From JAJFFW01 sp038534195 (lineage in GTDB: Bacteria; Pseudomonadota; Alphaproteobacteria; Caulobacterales; Parvularculaceae), in assembly GCA_038534195.1 (NCBI GenBank), contig JBCAXE010000043.1, forward strand, positions 1 through 30,076: DNA of 30,076 bases, given 5' to 3'. Within the stretch, counting starts at the first letter, position 1; every line of letters begins with the position of its first letter. Positions 16,458 to 24,579 of the stretch are shown here, one piece after another. The position numbers were made by a program, and so were the translations under genes. The notes below the pieces were generated by a model. That model was not told where the DNA came from. It was given only the letters and a program-made list of their open reading frames with translations, and ran no database searches.

Positions 16458-17918
16458 TCATTCGATGATAACATCGTATTCAAGGACAAAACTCGGATTT
16501 GCGCCGGCGCCGTCGCCTGCGAAATCGCCTTTCGGGCGGATGCGAAAATGTGTCACCGCCCCATCGGCGCCGTCGGTGTCAGGCGCCGGAGTATACGTGA
16601 AGGTGGCGCCGCCATTATTCGAGAAATCAATATCATCCGTTGCGCTGGCGAGACTTACGAAAGAATAAGTCAGCGCGCTAGTGGTCGTTCCGTCGGTGAA
16701 GCGCACAGGCCCCGATGTCCCGCCGCCAATATCGTTGACGACGAGTTTTACGTCAGCTGGCAGAATGTCCACGAACGAAACGCTGTCGGTGTCGATCGGC
16801 AATCGGCCTTCGCTTTCCACCTCAACACGATAGCGGGCGCGGGCGCCGGGAATGGCGTATGCGCCGATGGCGCCGTTCACCGGGTCCTCTTCAATCGTGA
16901 CAGTTTTCGCGGCGGCGAGCAGCCCCTCAAAGACTGCGTGAAACGAGTTTGAAAAGGCGAGAACGCCTGCGGCTTCGGTCGTATGGTTGCGTTCAGGCTC
17001 GCGGAACCGGTCCTCATCAACAACGAACCCGACGGATGTTCCGGTCAAAGAGCAACGGCGGAGCCACCCGCCGTCGCCGCCATCGTGGCGGTTCTTCGAC
17101 GCAACAAGACGTGGCGACGCGAATGCGACGCCAGAATAGGTATTGACGAAACAAGGCGTCCCATTGCCCCAACCTCGAATGTTATCAGGCGTCGAAACGG
17201 CGGACCATGAAATCGATTGGTCGGCGTCGTCAATGAAAGTTCCAGATATCCCTGACGCAATCGCGATAATTCCAATCGTCTCATTGACGGTGACGACGCC
17301 CGTCGCTACTTCGCTTCGCTCCAAGGCGATCTGCACAGACGTTGGAGAAACGTTCCGCATTGCGACGGTTAACCAAGGCACTGAGACGTCGCCCGGCGGC
17401 GCATTGGTTTCGTTATTTGTGGTTTGCAAACTTGCAACGACGCTGGCGGTCGATGGAAATGTGGGCCCAAACGGCACGGTGTCATAGCCTTCGGCCCCGC
17501 CGACGCCAGCGCCGTGCTGCAGTGTCGTCGTTGAATGCTGTAGCGCGGCGATCGTATCCCCTGTCGGAAATTGATGGACGCCCGGCGTAACCGCCACATA
17601 GTCGAATGTCATCGGAACAACGGCGCCGTCCTCGCCTGTCGGCTCCACGAGCGCCACCTCAAATCCGGCTGCCGTTATGTTTCTAAGACGTAACACCGCC
17701 GGATCATCGTTCGCATCCGTGGGCATCACGACGACCACGGGCGCCGACGCGAAGCTCGTCGCGAATGTCACGGTAACGAAACCCACAGGGCTGGTTGTCG
17801 CCTGTCCGGCCTCGAGCTCCCAAGGATTAGCGGCGTACGCACAAACACCGGAGAACGCTACGGACGCTCCAGTTAACAACGCCGCCAGCCTTTTAATGAG
17901 GCGTCGCGCACTCGTCAT
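16458..17918 (-). CDS. Secreted H-type-lectin-like surface protein with DUF11-like tail
   Basis: A 486-residue secreted protein. A signal peptide occupies residues 1-29 (RR..KR, hydrophobic core, CAYA cleavage). The first mature domain (WELEAGQATTSPVGFVTVTF, VVVVMPTDANDDPAVLRLRN, AAGFEVALVEP) resembles H-type lectin / discoidin-II folds. A second, similar unit follows (FPSTASVVASLQTTNNE...PWLTVAMRNVSPTSVQIALER). The C-terminal part (IPGARARYRVEVESEG, SVSFVDILPADVKL) resembles DUF11-type beta-sandwich repeats of surface proteins. No sortase motif, porin or autotransporter domain is present. GGGAAG four bases before the ATG supports the start. It is convergent with the TIR-FGE gene. Carbohydrate binding is an inference from fold resemblance only. 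Confidence 0.7.
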   Translation of the reverse strand: MTSARRLIKRLAALLTGASVAFSGVCAYAANPWELEAGQATTSPVGFVTVTFATSFASAPVVVVMPTDANDDPAVLRLRNITAAGFEVALVEPTGEDGAVVPMTFDYVAVTPGVHQFPTGDTIAALQHSTTTLQHGAGVGGAEGYDTVPFGPTFPSTASVVASLQTTNNETNAPPGDVSVPWLTVAMRNVSPTSVQIALERSEVATGVVTVNETIGIIAIASGISGTFIDDADQSISWSAVSTPDNIRGWGNGTPCFVNTYSGVAFASPRLVASKNRHDGGDGGWLRRCSLTGTSVGFVVDEDRFREPERNHTTEAAGVLAFSNSFHAVFEGLLAAAKTVTIEEDPVNGAIGAYAIPGARARYRVEVESEGRLPIDTDSVSFVDILPADVKLVVNDIGGGTSGPVRFTDGTTTSALTYSFVSLASATDDIDFSNNGGATFTYTPAPDTDGADGAVTHFRIRPKGDFAGDGAGANPSFVLEYDVIIE

Positions 17919-18043
17919 ACAGCTTCCCGCAAGTGTTTCCGTCAGTATTACGAAATATTTTTAATACCCAATTAATCCTGAAGCGGATTTTTAAGGAGCC
18001 GTTAAGCAAATGCTCATACGTTTATGGGAGTGTCGCTACGGCT

Positions 18044-18802
18044 ATGGTTTATAAAACCCTACGTTCAGACTGCGTTATCGAAACGATTGACCGGCTGCAT
18101 CAGCGTATTTCGGAACGATTTCCGGACGCCGGATTAGTGAATGTGGCGGCGGAACTGGCCGCGACGGCGCGGCGCTGCGCGGATGAAGCGGCGCTCCTGA
18201 ACCGTCCGGCGGTTGCGATCCGTTTATGCGTCTATACGATTTGGACCCTTGGGGCGGGCGCCTTTATCTGGCTCACCGCCGGGCTTCATTATGATGGGTT
18301 TTCCTGGCAGGCGGCGCGCCTTGTGCAGATCCTCGAACCAGCCATGAACATCGTCGTTCTAACCGGCATCGGGGTTTTGACCCTCGGCAAAATGGAAGAG
18401 CGCTGGAAGCGGCGGCGCGCGCTCGATTATCTTCATGAATTGCGGTCAATCGCGCATGTGGTCGATATGCACCAATTGACGAAGGACCCCTATCGCACCA
18501 GCGGCGTTGTTTTACCCGCCACAAAGAGTTCGCCGAAACAGGCGCTCCACGGCGCGCTGCTTGAGCGATATCTCGATTATTGCAGCGAATTGGCGTCGTT
18601 GACGGGCAAGCTCGCGGCGCTGCTCGCCCAAAGCTGCCGCGACGGCGAAGTCGCAGCCGCGGCGAGTGATATTGAGCAGCTCGCCACGGGACTTTCCCGG
18701 AAAATATGGCAAAAAATCATGGTGTTGGGCCGTTCGGAGACCTGTGATGGCGCACACCGCGGCGAGCAGGCTCAACGTCCCCTGGAAAGCTTGGCTCTTT
18801 AG
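18044..18802 (+). CDS. Two-TM inner membrane protein of unknown function
   Basis: A 252-residue protein from ATG 18044 (the frame extends to 17933, but that part is AT-rich upstream sequence). An N-terminal helical region (CVIETIDRLHQRISERFPDAG, AAELAATARRCADEAALLNRP) is followed by two hydrophobic segments at about 58-80 and 93-113 separated by a short loop. A basic patch (ERWKRRRALDYLHELRSI) and a C-terminal soluble helical region with LLERYLDYCSELASLTGKLA follow. I believe this is a conserved alphaproteobacterial membrane protein, but I cannot name a family. Both large parts are probably cytoplasmic. It lies upstream of dnaK on the same strand, 249 bases away, so probably a separate unit. 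GGGAG lies 13 bases before the start. Confidence 0.7.
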   Translation: MVYKTLRSDCVIETIDRLHQRISERFPDAGLVNVAAELAATARRCADEAALLNRPAVAIRLCVYTIWTLGAGAFIWLTAGLHYDGFSWQAARLVQILEPAMNIVVLTGIGVLTLGKMEERWKRRRALDYLHELRSIAHVVDMHQLTKDPYRTSGVVLPATKSSPKQALHGALLERYLDYCSELASLTGKLAALLAQSCRDGEVAAAASDIEQLATGLSRKIWQKIMVLGRSETCDGAHRGEQAQRPLESLAL

Positions 18803-18961
18803 GGCCCGGACACCACGAAATTTAACGAAAAAAACGCCGCATTTTATAGCCCGCCTGTTGCACCTTTCAGGACGCCTTCATATATCCCGCTCGAAGCCGC
18901 GACGCCTTTCAAATCAAGGCATCGCACGAAATCAGTGGAAGAAGGGATCGCTCAAGACGGG

Positions 18962-18991
18962 CGCTTGAAACAAGCGTTGTCACCGTAAAAT
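18962..18991 (+). promoter_or_regulatory. Heat-shock sigma-32-like promoter candidate for dnaK
   Basis: CTTGAAA (18964-18970) matches the sigma-32 -35 consensus exactly. The corresponding -10 region (CGTAAAAT, 18984-18991) is only a weak match to the CCCCAT-like consensus. The -35 is embedded in a small perfect hairpin, CGCTTG-AAA-CAAGCG (18962-18976). It lies about 60 bases before the dnaK ATG, a sensible leader length. The match is by eye and a transcription start has not been shown. Confidence 0.4.
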
Positions 18992-19051
18992 CGGTGGAGC
19001 TCTAAAGGCCCGGATGTCAGCAGCGATTTGCTAAACGGAGAAGAAAGAAAA

Positions 19052-20977
19052 ATGGGCAAAGTAATCGGGATCGACCTTGGAACGACGAACTCCTGCGTCG
19101 CCGTTATGGAAGGCAAAGAGCCTAAAGTTATTGAAAACGCCGAAGGCGCGCGCACGACGCCCTCAGTTGTCGCCTTCGCAGACGACGGCGAGCGCCTCAT
19201 CGGCCAGCCGGCGCGCCGGCAAGCGGTCACCAATCCGGAAAACACCCTTTTCGCCATCAAGCGCCTGATCGGGCGCCCCTACTCAGATCCGACGGTCAAA
19301 AAAGATCAGGGCATGGTGCCCTATTCGATTGTCGAGGGCGACAATGGCGACGCCTGGGTCGAGTCGCGCGGCGAGAAATATGCGCCATCGCAAATCTCCG
19401 CTTTCATTCTGCAGAAGATGAAAGAGACCGCTGAGGACTATCTCGGCGAAAGCGTCGATCAGGCGGTGATCACTGTTCCCGCCTACTTTAACGACGCGCA
19501 ACGCCAGGCGACGAAAGACGCCGGTAAGATCGCCGGTCTTGAAGTGCTACGGATCATCAACGAGCCGACCGCTGCGGCGCTCGCTTATGGTCTTGAAAAA
19601 AAGAGCGGCGAGAAGATCGCCGTTTATGACCTTGGCGGCGGCACCTTCGATATTTCAATTCTGGAAATCGGCGACGGCGTCTTCGAAGTTCTCGCCACTA
19701 ACGGCGACACGTTCCTCGGCGGTGAAGACTTTGACCTGCGCATTGTCGATTATCTGGCTGACGAATTCAAAAAGGATCAAGGCATTGATCTGCGCAAGGA
19801 CAAACTGGCCTTGCAACGCCTTAAGGAAGAAGCGGAAAAAGCCAAGAAAGAACTGTCGACCACGTCGCAATTCGAGGTGAACCTTCCCTTCATCACCGCT
19901 GACCAGTCCGGCCCAAAACACCTCAACATGAAGTTATCGCGGGCGAAACTGGAATCGCTGGTCGCCGATCTCATCAAGCGCACCGTAGATCCTTGCAAGG
20001 CGGCGCTCAAAGACGCCGGCCTCACCGCTGGCGACATTGACGAAGTCATTCTCGTCGGCGGCATGACGCGGATGCCGAAGGTGCAGGAGACGGTTGAACA
20101 ATTCTTCGGCAAGGCGCCGCATAAAGGCGTAAACCCGGACGAAGTTGTCGCGCTCGGCGCAGCAATTCAGGCGGGCGTTCTGCAAGGCGACGTGAAGGAC
20201 GTCCTGCTCCTCGACGTCACGCCATTGTCGCTTGGTATTGAAACGCTCGGCGGCGTCTTCACGCGCCTCATTGAACGCAACACCACGATCCCCACAAAGA
20301 AGTCGCAGACATTCTCGACCGCCGAAGACAATCAGTCGGCTGTGACGATCCGCGTCTTCCAGGGCGAGCGCGAAATGGCCGCTGACAACAAAATGCTCGG
20401 CCAGTTCGATCTCGTGGGCATTCCGCCGGCGCCGCGCGGCGTGCCTCAGGTTGAAGTCACGTTCGATATTGACGCCAACGGCATCGTCAACGTGTCTGCA
20501 AAAGACAAAGCGACGAACAAAGAGCAATCAATTCGCATCCAGGCCTCGGGCGGCCTTTCCGATGACGATATCGAACAGATGGTGAAAGACGCCGAAGCGA
20601 ACGCTGAAGCCGACAAGGAACGCCGCGCCGCCGTAGAAGCGCGCAATCAGGCGGAAGCCGCCGTCCACCAGACGGAAAATGCGCTTAAAGAACATGGCGA
20701 CAAAGTCACCGATGATGAGAAGAAATCCATCGAAGACGCGGTCGCCTCAGCGAAAGAAACACTCGCCAAGGAAGAGGCGAGCGTTGAGGAATTGAACGAA
20801 GCGCAACAGGCGGTTCTGCAAGCCTCCATGAAGCTTGGCGAGGCCATGTACAAAGCGGGCGTTGAGCCCGGCGGAGACGAACCCGGCATGGACGCTGGCG
20901 ACACGGACGCAAGCGACGCCGATGACGGCGTTGTCGATGCGGACTTCGAAGAAGTCGACGGCGATAAAAAAGACTAA
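19052..20977 (+). CDS. dnaK: Hsp70 chaperone DnaK
   Basis: A 641-residue Hsp70. Visible are GIDLGTTNSC at 5-14, DLGGGTFD in the phosphate-2 region, the NEPTAAALAYGLEK motif, the interdomain linker VLLLDVTPLSLGIETLGG, a helical lid and the acidic tail VVDADFEEVD typical of DnaK. It binds unfolded protein segments in an ATP cycle driven by DnaJ and GrpE. The frame opens at TTG 19028, but the family start is ATG 19052 with GGAGAAGAAAG upstream. It precedes a 37-residue membrane peptide gene and dnaJ. A sigma-32-like -35 lies about 80 bases upstream. Length and all key motifs are normal; nothing is missing. Confidence 0.98.
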   Translation: MGKVIGIDLGTTNSCVAVMEGKEPKVIENAEGARTTPSVVAFADDGERLIGQPARRQAVTNPENTLFAIKRLIGRPYSDPTVKKDQGMVPYSIVEGDNGDAWVESRGEKYAPSQISAFILQKMKETAEDYLGESVDQAVITVPAYFNDAQRQATKDAGKIAGLEVLRIINEPTAAALAYGLEKKSGEKIAVYDLGGGTFDISILEIGDGVFEVLATNGDTFLGGEDFDLRIVDYLADEFKKDQGIDLRKDKLALQRLKEEAEKAKKELSTTSQFEVNLPFITADQSGPKHLNMKLSRAKLESLVADLIKRTVDPCKAALKDAGLTAGDIDEVILVGGMTRMPKVQETVEQFFGKAPHKGVNPDEVVALGAAIQAGVLQGDVKDVLLLDVTPLSLGIETLGGVFTRLIERNTTIPTKKSQTFSTAEDNQSAVTIRVFQGEREMAADNKMLGQFDLVGIPPAPRGVPQVEVTFDIDANGIVNVSAKDKATNKEQSIRIQASGGLSDDDIEQMVKDAEANAEADKERRAAVEARNQAEAAVHQTENALKEHGDKVTDDEKKSIEDAVASAKETLAKEEASVEELNEAQQAVLQASMKLGEAMYKAGVEPGGDEPGMDAGDTDASDADDGVVDADFEEVDGDKKD

Positions 20978-20994
20978 TAGGAGCAGGCCCGATC

Positions 20995-21108
20995 ATGAAA
21001 AAGAAACCCATGACGTTGGCGGCCTTCATTATCATGATCACCGTTGCGATCGCGCTCACCCAAAGCGGACAGCACGGGCAATTGTCTACTTTCTTCGGCA
21101 ACGGTTAG
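20995..21108 (+). CDS. 37-residue single-TM small protein between dnaK and dnaJ
   Basis: ATG 20995 to TAG 21106-21108 encodes a 37-residue peptide starting MKKKPMTLAAFIIMITVAIA and ending in a polar tail STFFGNG. It has three lysines, then a hydrophobic helix of about 16 residues (TLAAFIIMITVAIALT), giving a typical small single-span inner membrane protein. AGGAG (20979-20983) lies 11 bases upstream and only 17 bases separate it from the dnaK stop, so it should be co-transcribed. It is short enough to be missed by gene finders. I know of no named family; it might modulate chaperone recruitment to the membrane, but this is speculation. A strong hairpin follows. Confidence 0.6.
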   Translation: MKKKPMTLAAFIIMITVAIALTQSGQHGQLSTFFGNG

Positions 21109-21121
21109 GTTTAATATTTCA

Positions 21122-21152
21122 AATCCCATCTTCGTGACACGAAGATGGGATT
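21122..21152. terminator. 15-bp perfect hairpin between dnaK unit and dnaJ
   Basis: AATCCCATCTTCGTG (21122-21136) and CACGAAGATGGGATT (21138-21152) are exact reverse complements around a single base; a real loop would take about five bases, leaving a 13-bp stem. It sits 14 bases after the small-protein stop and 32 bases before the dnaJ ATG. Downstream sequence is AATTCCGGGGG with no T tract. It may therefore partly terminate, stabilise the dnaK transcript 3' end, or give the higher dnaK than dnaJ level usual in such operons. Confidence 0.6.
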
Positions 21153-21183
21153 AATTCCGGGGGCGGGCGCAAGGGCGACAAGA

Positions 21184-22323
21184 ATGGCGCAAGATTTCTA
21201 CTCAATGCTCGGCGTTGACCGCGGCGCTGACGACGCGGCGATTAAATCGGCCTTTCGCAAAGGCGCGATGAAATATCATCCTGACCGAAACCCCGGCGAT
21301 CAGGCGGCCGAACAAAAGTTCAAGGAACTCGGCGAGGCGTATGAGACGCTTTCCGACCCGCAAAAGCGCGCTGCTTACGATCGTTACGGCCATGACGCCT
21401 ACAAAAATGGCGGCATGAACGGCGCTGGCGGTCCGTTCGGCGGCGGCTTTGACGCTTCGGCGTTCTCAGACGTCTTCGACGACCTCTTTGGCGATTTCAT
21501 GGGCGGCGGGTCGCGCCGTCAGGGTCCCGGACGCGGCGCCGATCTCAAATATCAGATGAACATCACGCTCGCCGAAGCGTTCGGCGGCAAAAAAGCCGAG
21601 ATCAATGTGCCGGGCTCGGTCGCCTGCGAGACATGCGAAGGTTCCGGCGCAAAACCTGGATCAGGTCCCACTCATTGCGGCACTTGTAAAGGCGCGGGCC
21701 GCGTGCGCATGCAACAGGGTTTTTTCACGATTGAGCGCACCTGCCCGCAATGTAACGGCGAAGGCCAGGTGATTGCTGATCCGTGCACGGACTGCAGCGG
21801 CCAGGGTCGCGTACGCCGCGAACGCACGCTCAGCGTCGATGTCCCGGCCGGCATTGAAAGCGGCACCCGCATTCGTCTCGCAGGCGAAGGCGAAGCCGGT
21901 CCGCGCGGCGGCCCGGAAGGCGATCTTTATATTTTTGTGGGCGTCGAAGAGCACGAATTATTCGAACGAGACGGTCCCGATCTTTACTGCGCCATGCCGA
22001 TCCCGATGACGACCGCTGCGCTCGGCGGCGATTTCGAGGCGCCGACTATCGAGGGAGGGCGCGTTAAAATCTCAGTGCCGGAAGGCGCGCAGAACGGCAA
22101 ACGCTTCCGCGTTAAAGGCAAGGGGATGACAATCCTCAATCAGAAACGCCGCGGCGATCTTTACGTGGAGATCGGCGTTGAAACGCCCACAGGCCTGACC
22201 GCCGAGCAAAAAGACTTGCTGAGGCAATTCTGCGAGGCCGGCGGCGGCGAAGAATCCTGTCCGCAGTCCAAAGGGTTTTTCGAAAAAGCCAAGCGCTTCT
22301 GGAATGACGTGACGGAAGGTTGA
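21184..22323 (+). CDS. dnaJ: Hsp40 co-chaperone DnaJ
   Basis: A 379-residue type I DnaJ. The J domain carries HPD at 32-34. A Gly/Phe-rich linker (GGPFGGGFDASAFSDVFDDLFGDFMGGGS) follows. Four zinc-binding CxxCxGxG repeats lie at about 148-210 (CETCEGSG, CGTCKGAG, CPQCNGEG, CTDCSGQG), then two beta-sandwich substrate-binding domains. The alphaproteobacterial-style C-terminal tail (CPQSKGFFEKAKRFWNDV) is present. It delivers clients to DnaK and stimulates its ATPase. The frame opens at 21145, but the family start MAQDFYSMLGV is at ATG 21184. It lies just after the strong hairpin that separates it from dnaK. Confidence 0.97.
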   Translation: MAQDFYSMLGVDRGADDAAIKSAFRKGAMKYHPDRNPGDQAAEQKFKELGEAYETLSDPQKRAAYDRYGHDAYKNGGMNGAGGPFGGGFDASAFSDVFDDLFGDFMGGGSRRQGPGRGADLKYQMNITLAEAFGGKKAEINVPGSVACETCEGSGAKPGSGPTHCGTCKGAGRVRMQQGFFTIERTCPQCNGEGQVIADPCTDCSGQGRVRRERTLSVDVPAGIESGTRIRLAGEGEAGPRGGPEGDLYIFVGVEEHELFERDGPDLYCAMPIPMTTAALGGDFEAPTIEGGRVKISVPEGAQNGKRFRVKGKGMTILNQKRRGDLYVEIGVETPTGLTAEQKDLLRQFCEAGGGEESCPQSKGFFEKAKRFWNDVTEG

Positions 22324-22340
22324 AGCCGCAGCCTTGCGCC

Positions 22341-22892
22341 CTACTTCATCGCATCTGCTAACGTTGAAAGCGACGCCTGAACATCATCCATCCCGGTGCG
22401 GATAACCGCGATCGCTTCGCTGGTTTCCGCATATTCCGATGCGCCGACATCGTCCTTGGTCGCATCCAGTTCTTCTTCCGCCGCATCAAGCCGTTCGCGT
22501 ACTTCGCCGAAGGCTTCGTCGGTGGCTTCGGTGACGCTTTTGCGAGCGGCGGCGAACGCGATCTTCAAAACAAACTGTCCGCCGGGAACGCCTTTTACGT
22601 CCTCGCGGGCCTCTTCGATATCGCCGATCGCGTCCAGAATTTCTTCTTGCGCCTCGGCGAAATCCGCGCGCATGTCCTCAATGTCGTCCGCATCGAGTGC
22701 AATCAAGTCATCAAGCAAGGCGTCGTCGCTAAATTCAATGCCGTTGATGACGAGCGTGCTGCGCTCATCCTCGTGCGCCGCCACAGGATTCTGGATCCCG
22801 AGGAGCAGGAACGCGCCTGCGCCGAATAGGAGCCCGGTGAAAAGACGGGCGTAGCTGGTCGCGCTTGGCCGGTTCACAATCATATCCATCAT
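22341..22892 (-). CDS. Secreted or anchored acidic helical protein of unknown function
   Basis: A 183-residue protein with a hydrophobic N-terminal segment (ARLFTGLLFGAGAFLLLGI, then QNPVAAHED; a signal peptide ending at AAHE or a membrane anchor). After a short region VINGIEFSD it is almost entirely acidic heptad-like helix (DDIEDMRADFAEAQEEILDAIGDIEEAREDV, ERLDAAEEELDATKDDV), probably coiled coil. No catalytic motif or known domain is seen. The start ATG 22892 has GGGAG five bases upstream. It is convergent with dnaJ, 17 bases apart. Function unknown; periplasmic structural or adaptor roles are possible. Confidence 0.65.
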   Translation of the reverse strand: MMDMIVNRPSATSYARLFTGLLFGAGAFLLLGIQNPVAAHEDERSTLVINGIEFSDDALLDDLIALDADDIEDMRADFAEAQEEILDAIGDIEEAREDVKGVPGGQFVLKIAFAAARKSVTEATDEAFGEVRERLDAAEEELDATKDDVGASEYAETSEAIAVIRTGMDDVQASLSTLADAMK

Positions 22893-23175
22893 CGAAGCTC
22901 CCTTTCAGCAGTGGCTATCTATCCTATTGCTGGCAGCGCTCAACGACGAACGCAACGGCGTTGCGGCCAATCGTTCCTAACGGGCGACAAGCGCCCGCAA
23001 GGGCCGCATTTACGCAGGGTGCTTAGCGCTGCGACCACGTTTGTTTATTGTCGCACTTTCGACCAGTTGCGCCGAATAGTGCTCAGCGTACGGCGGCCCG
23101 AAAAAGCTTGTTCGAAAGCGCGCGCGTTCCTACTTTAACATTTCGGCATTCGCCCGCTCAGCGAGGGACGTCCCC

Positions 23176-24570
23176 ATGCTACAAACCAACTTTATTCCGC
23201 CTGCGCCGGCGCCGCGCGTCATCCCTAAACGCTCGCACCCGACGCCGCAGGCTTACTTGCGTTACTTCCAGATCATGATGCGCAACCCGCTCGAGATCTG
23301 GACGGAGAACCATTATAACGACTTCATTCTTTCCGGAAATTTGCTGGGGCGTCATTACGCGGTCGTTCATGACCCCGAGGCGATCCGCCATTACCTTGTA
23401 ACGAATGCGAGCAATTATGGCATTCCCGATATACGGCGCGCCTTGTTTGAGCCGCTCATCGGGCAAGGCCTTTTAAATGCGGAAGGGGAATACTGGAAGC
23501 GAACACGAAAGGCGCTGACGCCGATTTTTACACCGCGCCACGTCCATGGCTTCGCCGAGACGATGACGCAGATTGCATCAGAGCGCGCACAGAATTATGC
23601 ATCGCGTACCGATGAAACAATTTCCATGTCGAAGGAGATGCTCCACCTGACGCTCGACATTTTGATGGCGAGCCTTTTTTCGGATGAAACGCTTCTCGAC
23701 ACGAGCGAGGTCTCGGACGTTCTTGATGAAGTCCTGGAAAAGGCCGGCATGCCCCATGCCTTCGATCTGATGTCGGCGCCGCGCTGGGTTCCGCGCATCG
23801 GGCGCGGCGAGGTCTACAAACTTATTGCGACCATGCGGGCGAAGATCGCGCTGATCGTGGAGGAGCGCCGTAAATCGCTGGCGACACGAAAAGACGCGCC
23901 GCAGGATTTTTTGACATTGTTGTTGCGCGCAGGAGAAGCCGAAGGCGCGCCGCTCAACGACACCGAAGTGATCGATAATCTTCTCACCTTCATCAGCGCG
24001 GGTCATGAAACAACGGCGCGGTCGCTCACCTGGACCATCTATCTCCTCTCGAAGGACGAGGCCGTCCGCGCCAAGGCGGAAAATGAAATTGACAACGCCC
24101 CGCTTTCCGCCACCGATCCGAAGGACTGGTCTGAAATCCTCCCTTACACGACAGCGGTCCTGAAAGAAGCGATGCGACTCTATCCGGCGGCGGCGGTGTT
24201 TTCGCGGCGGGCTTTGGGGCCTGACCGGATCGGCAATGTCAACATCAAGGAAGGGTCCGAAATCGTCACCTCGCCATGGGTGTTGCATCGGCACCGCAAA
24301 TTATGGCGCGACCCGGACAAATTCGACCCGACGCGTTTTCTCGGCGAAGAAGCCCAATCCATCCCGCGCTTCGCCTACATCCCGTTCGGCGCGGGCCCGC
24401 GCGTTTGCATCGGCGCCAGTTTCGCCATGCAGGAAATGGTGATCATTCTCGCCAAGCTCATGGGCGCTGTGCGCTTCCAGCACGCGGAACCAACTGAGCC
24501 GCAACCGGTGCATCGGATTACCGTTCATCCGTCTACGCCGGTTATGATGAGAATTGAAAAGCGCCATTGA
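23176..24570 (+). CDS. Cytochrome P450 monooxygenase
   Basis: A 464-residue P450. The I-helix oxygen motif is AGHETT (in FISAGHETTARS), the K-helix ExxR is EAMR in LKEAMRLYP, and the heme loop is FGAGPRVCIG with the iron-ligating Cys411. It would hydroxylate a hydrophobic substrate with O2 and electrons from a ferredoxin or reductase. The sequence resembles bacterial P450s with CYP4/CYP102-like heme domains, but no fused reductase is present and no ferredoxin gene is adjacent. The substrate could be fatty acid or terpenoid; neither is provable. GAGGGA lies a few bases before the ATG. The gene is convergent with an SMR transporter gene (9 bases between stops). Confidence 0.92.
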   Translation: MLQTNFIPPAPAPRVIPKRSHPTPQAYLRYFQIMMRNPLEIWTENHYNDFILSGNLLGRHYAVVHDPEAIRHYLVTNASNYGIPDIRRALFEPLIGQGLLNAEGEYWKRTRKALTPIFTPRHVHGFAETMTQIASERAQNYASRTDETISMSKEMLHLTLDILMASLFSDETLLDTSEVSDVLDEVLEKAGMPHAFDLMSAPRWVPRIGRGEVYKLIATMRAKIALIVEERRKSLATRKDAPQDFLTLLLRAGEAEGAPLNDTEVIDNLLTFISAGHETTARSLTWTIYLLSKDEAVRAKAENEIDNAPLSATDPKDWSEILPYTTAVLKEAMRLYPAAAVFSRRALGPDRIGNVNIKEGSEIVTSPWVLHRHRKLWRDPDKFDPTRFLGEEAQSIPRFAYIPFGAGPRVCIGASFAMQEMVIILAKLMGAVRFQHAEPTEPQPVHRITVHPSTPVMMRIEKRH

Positions 24571-24579
24571 GCACACGCC

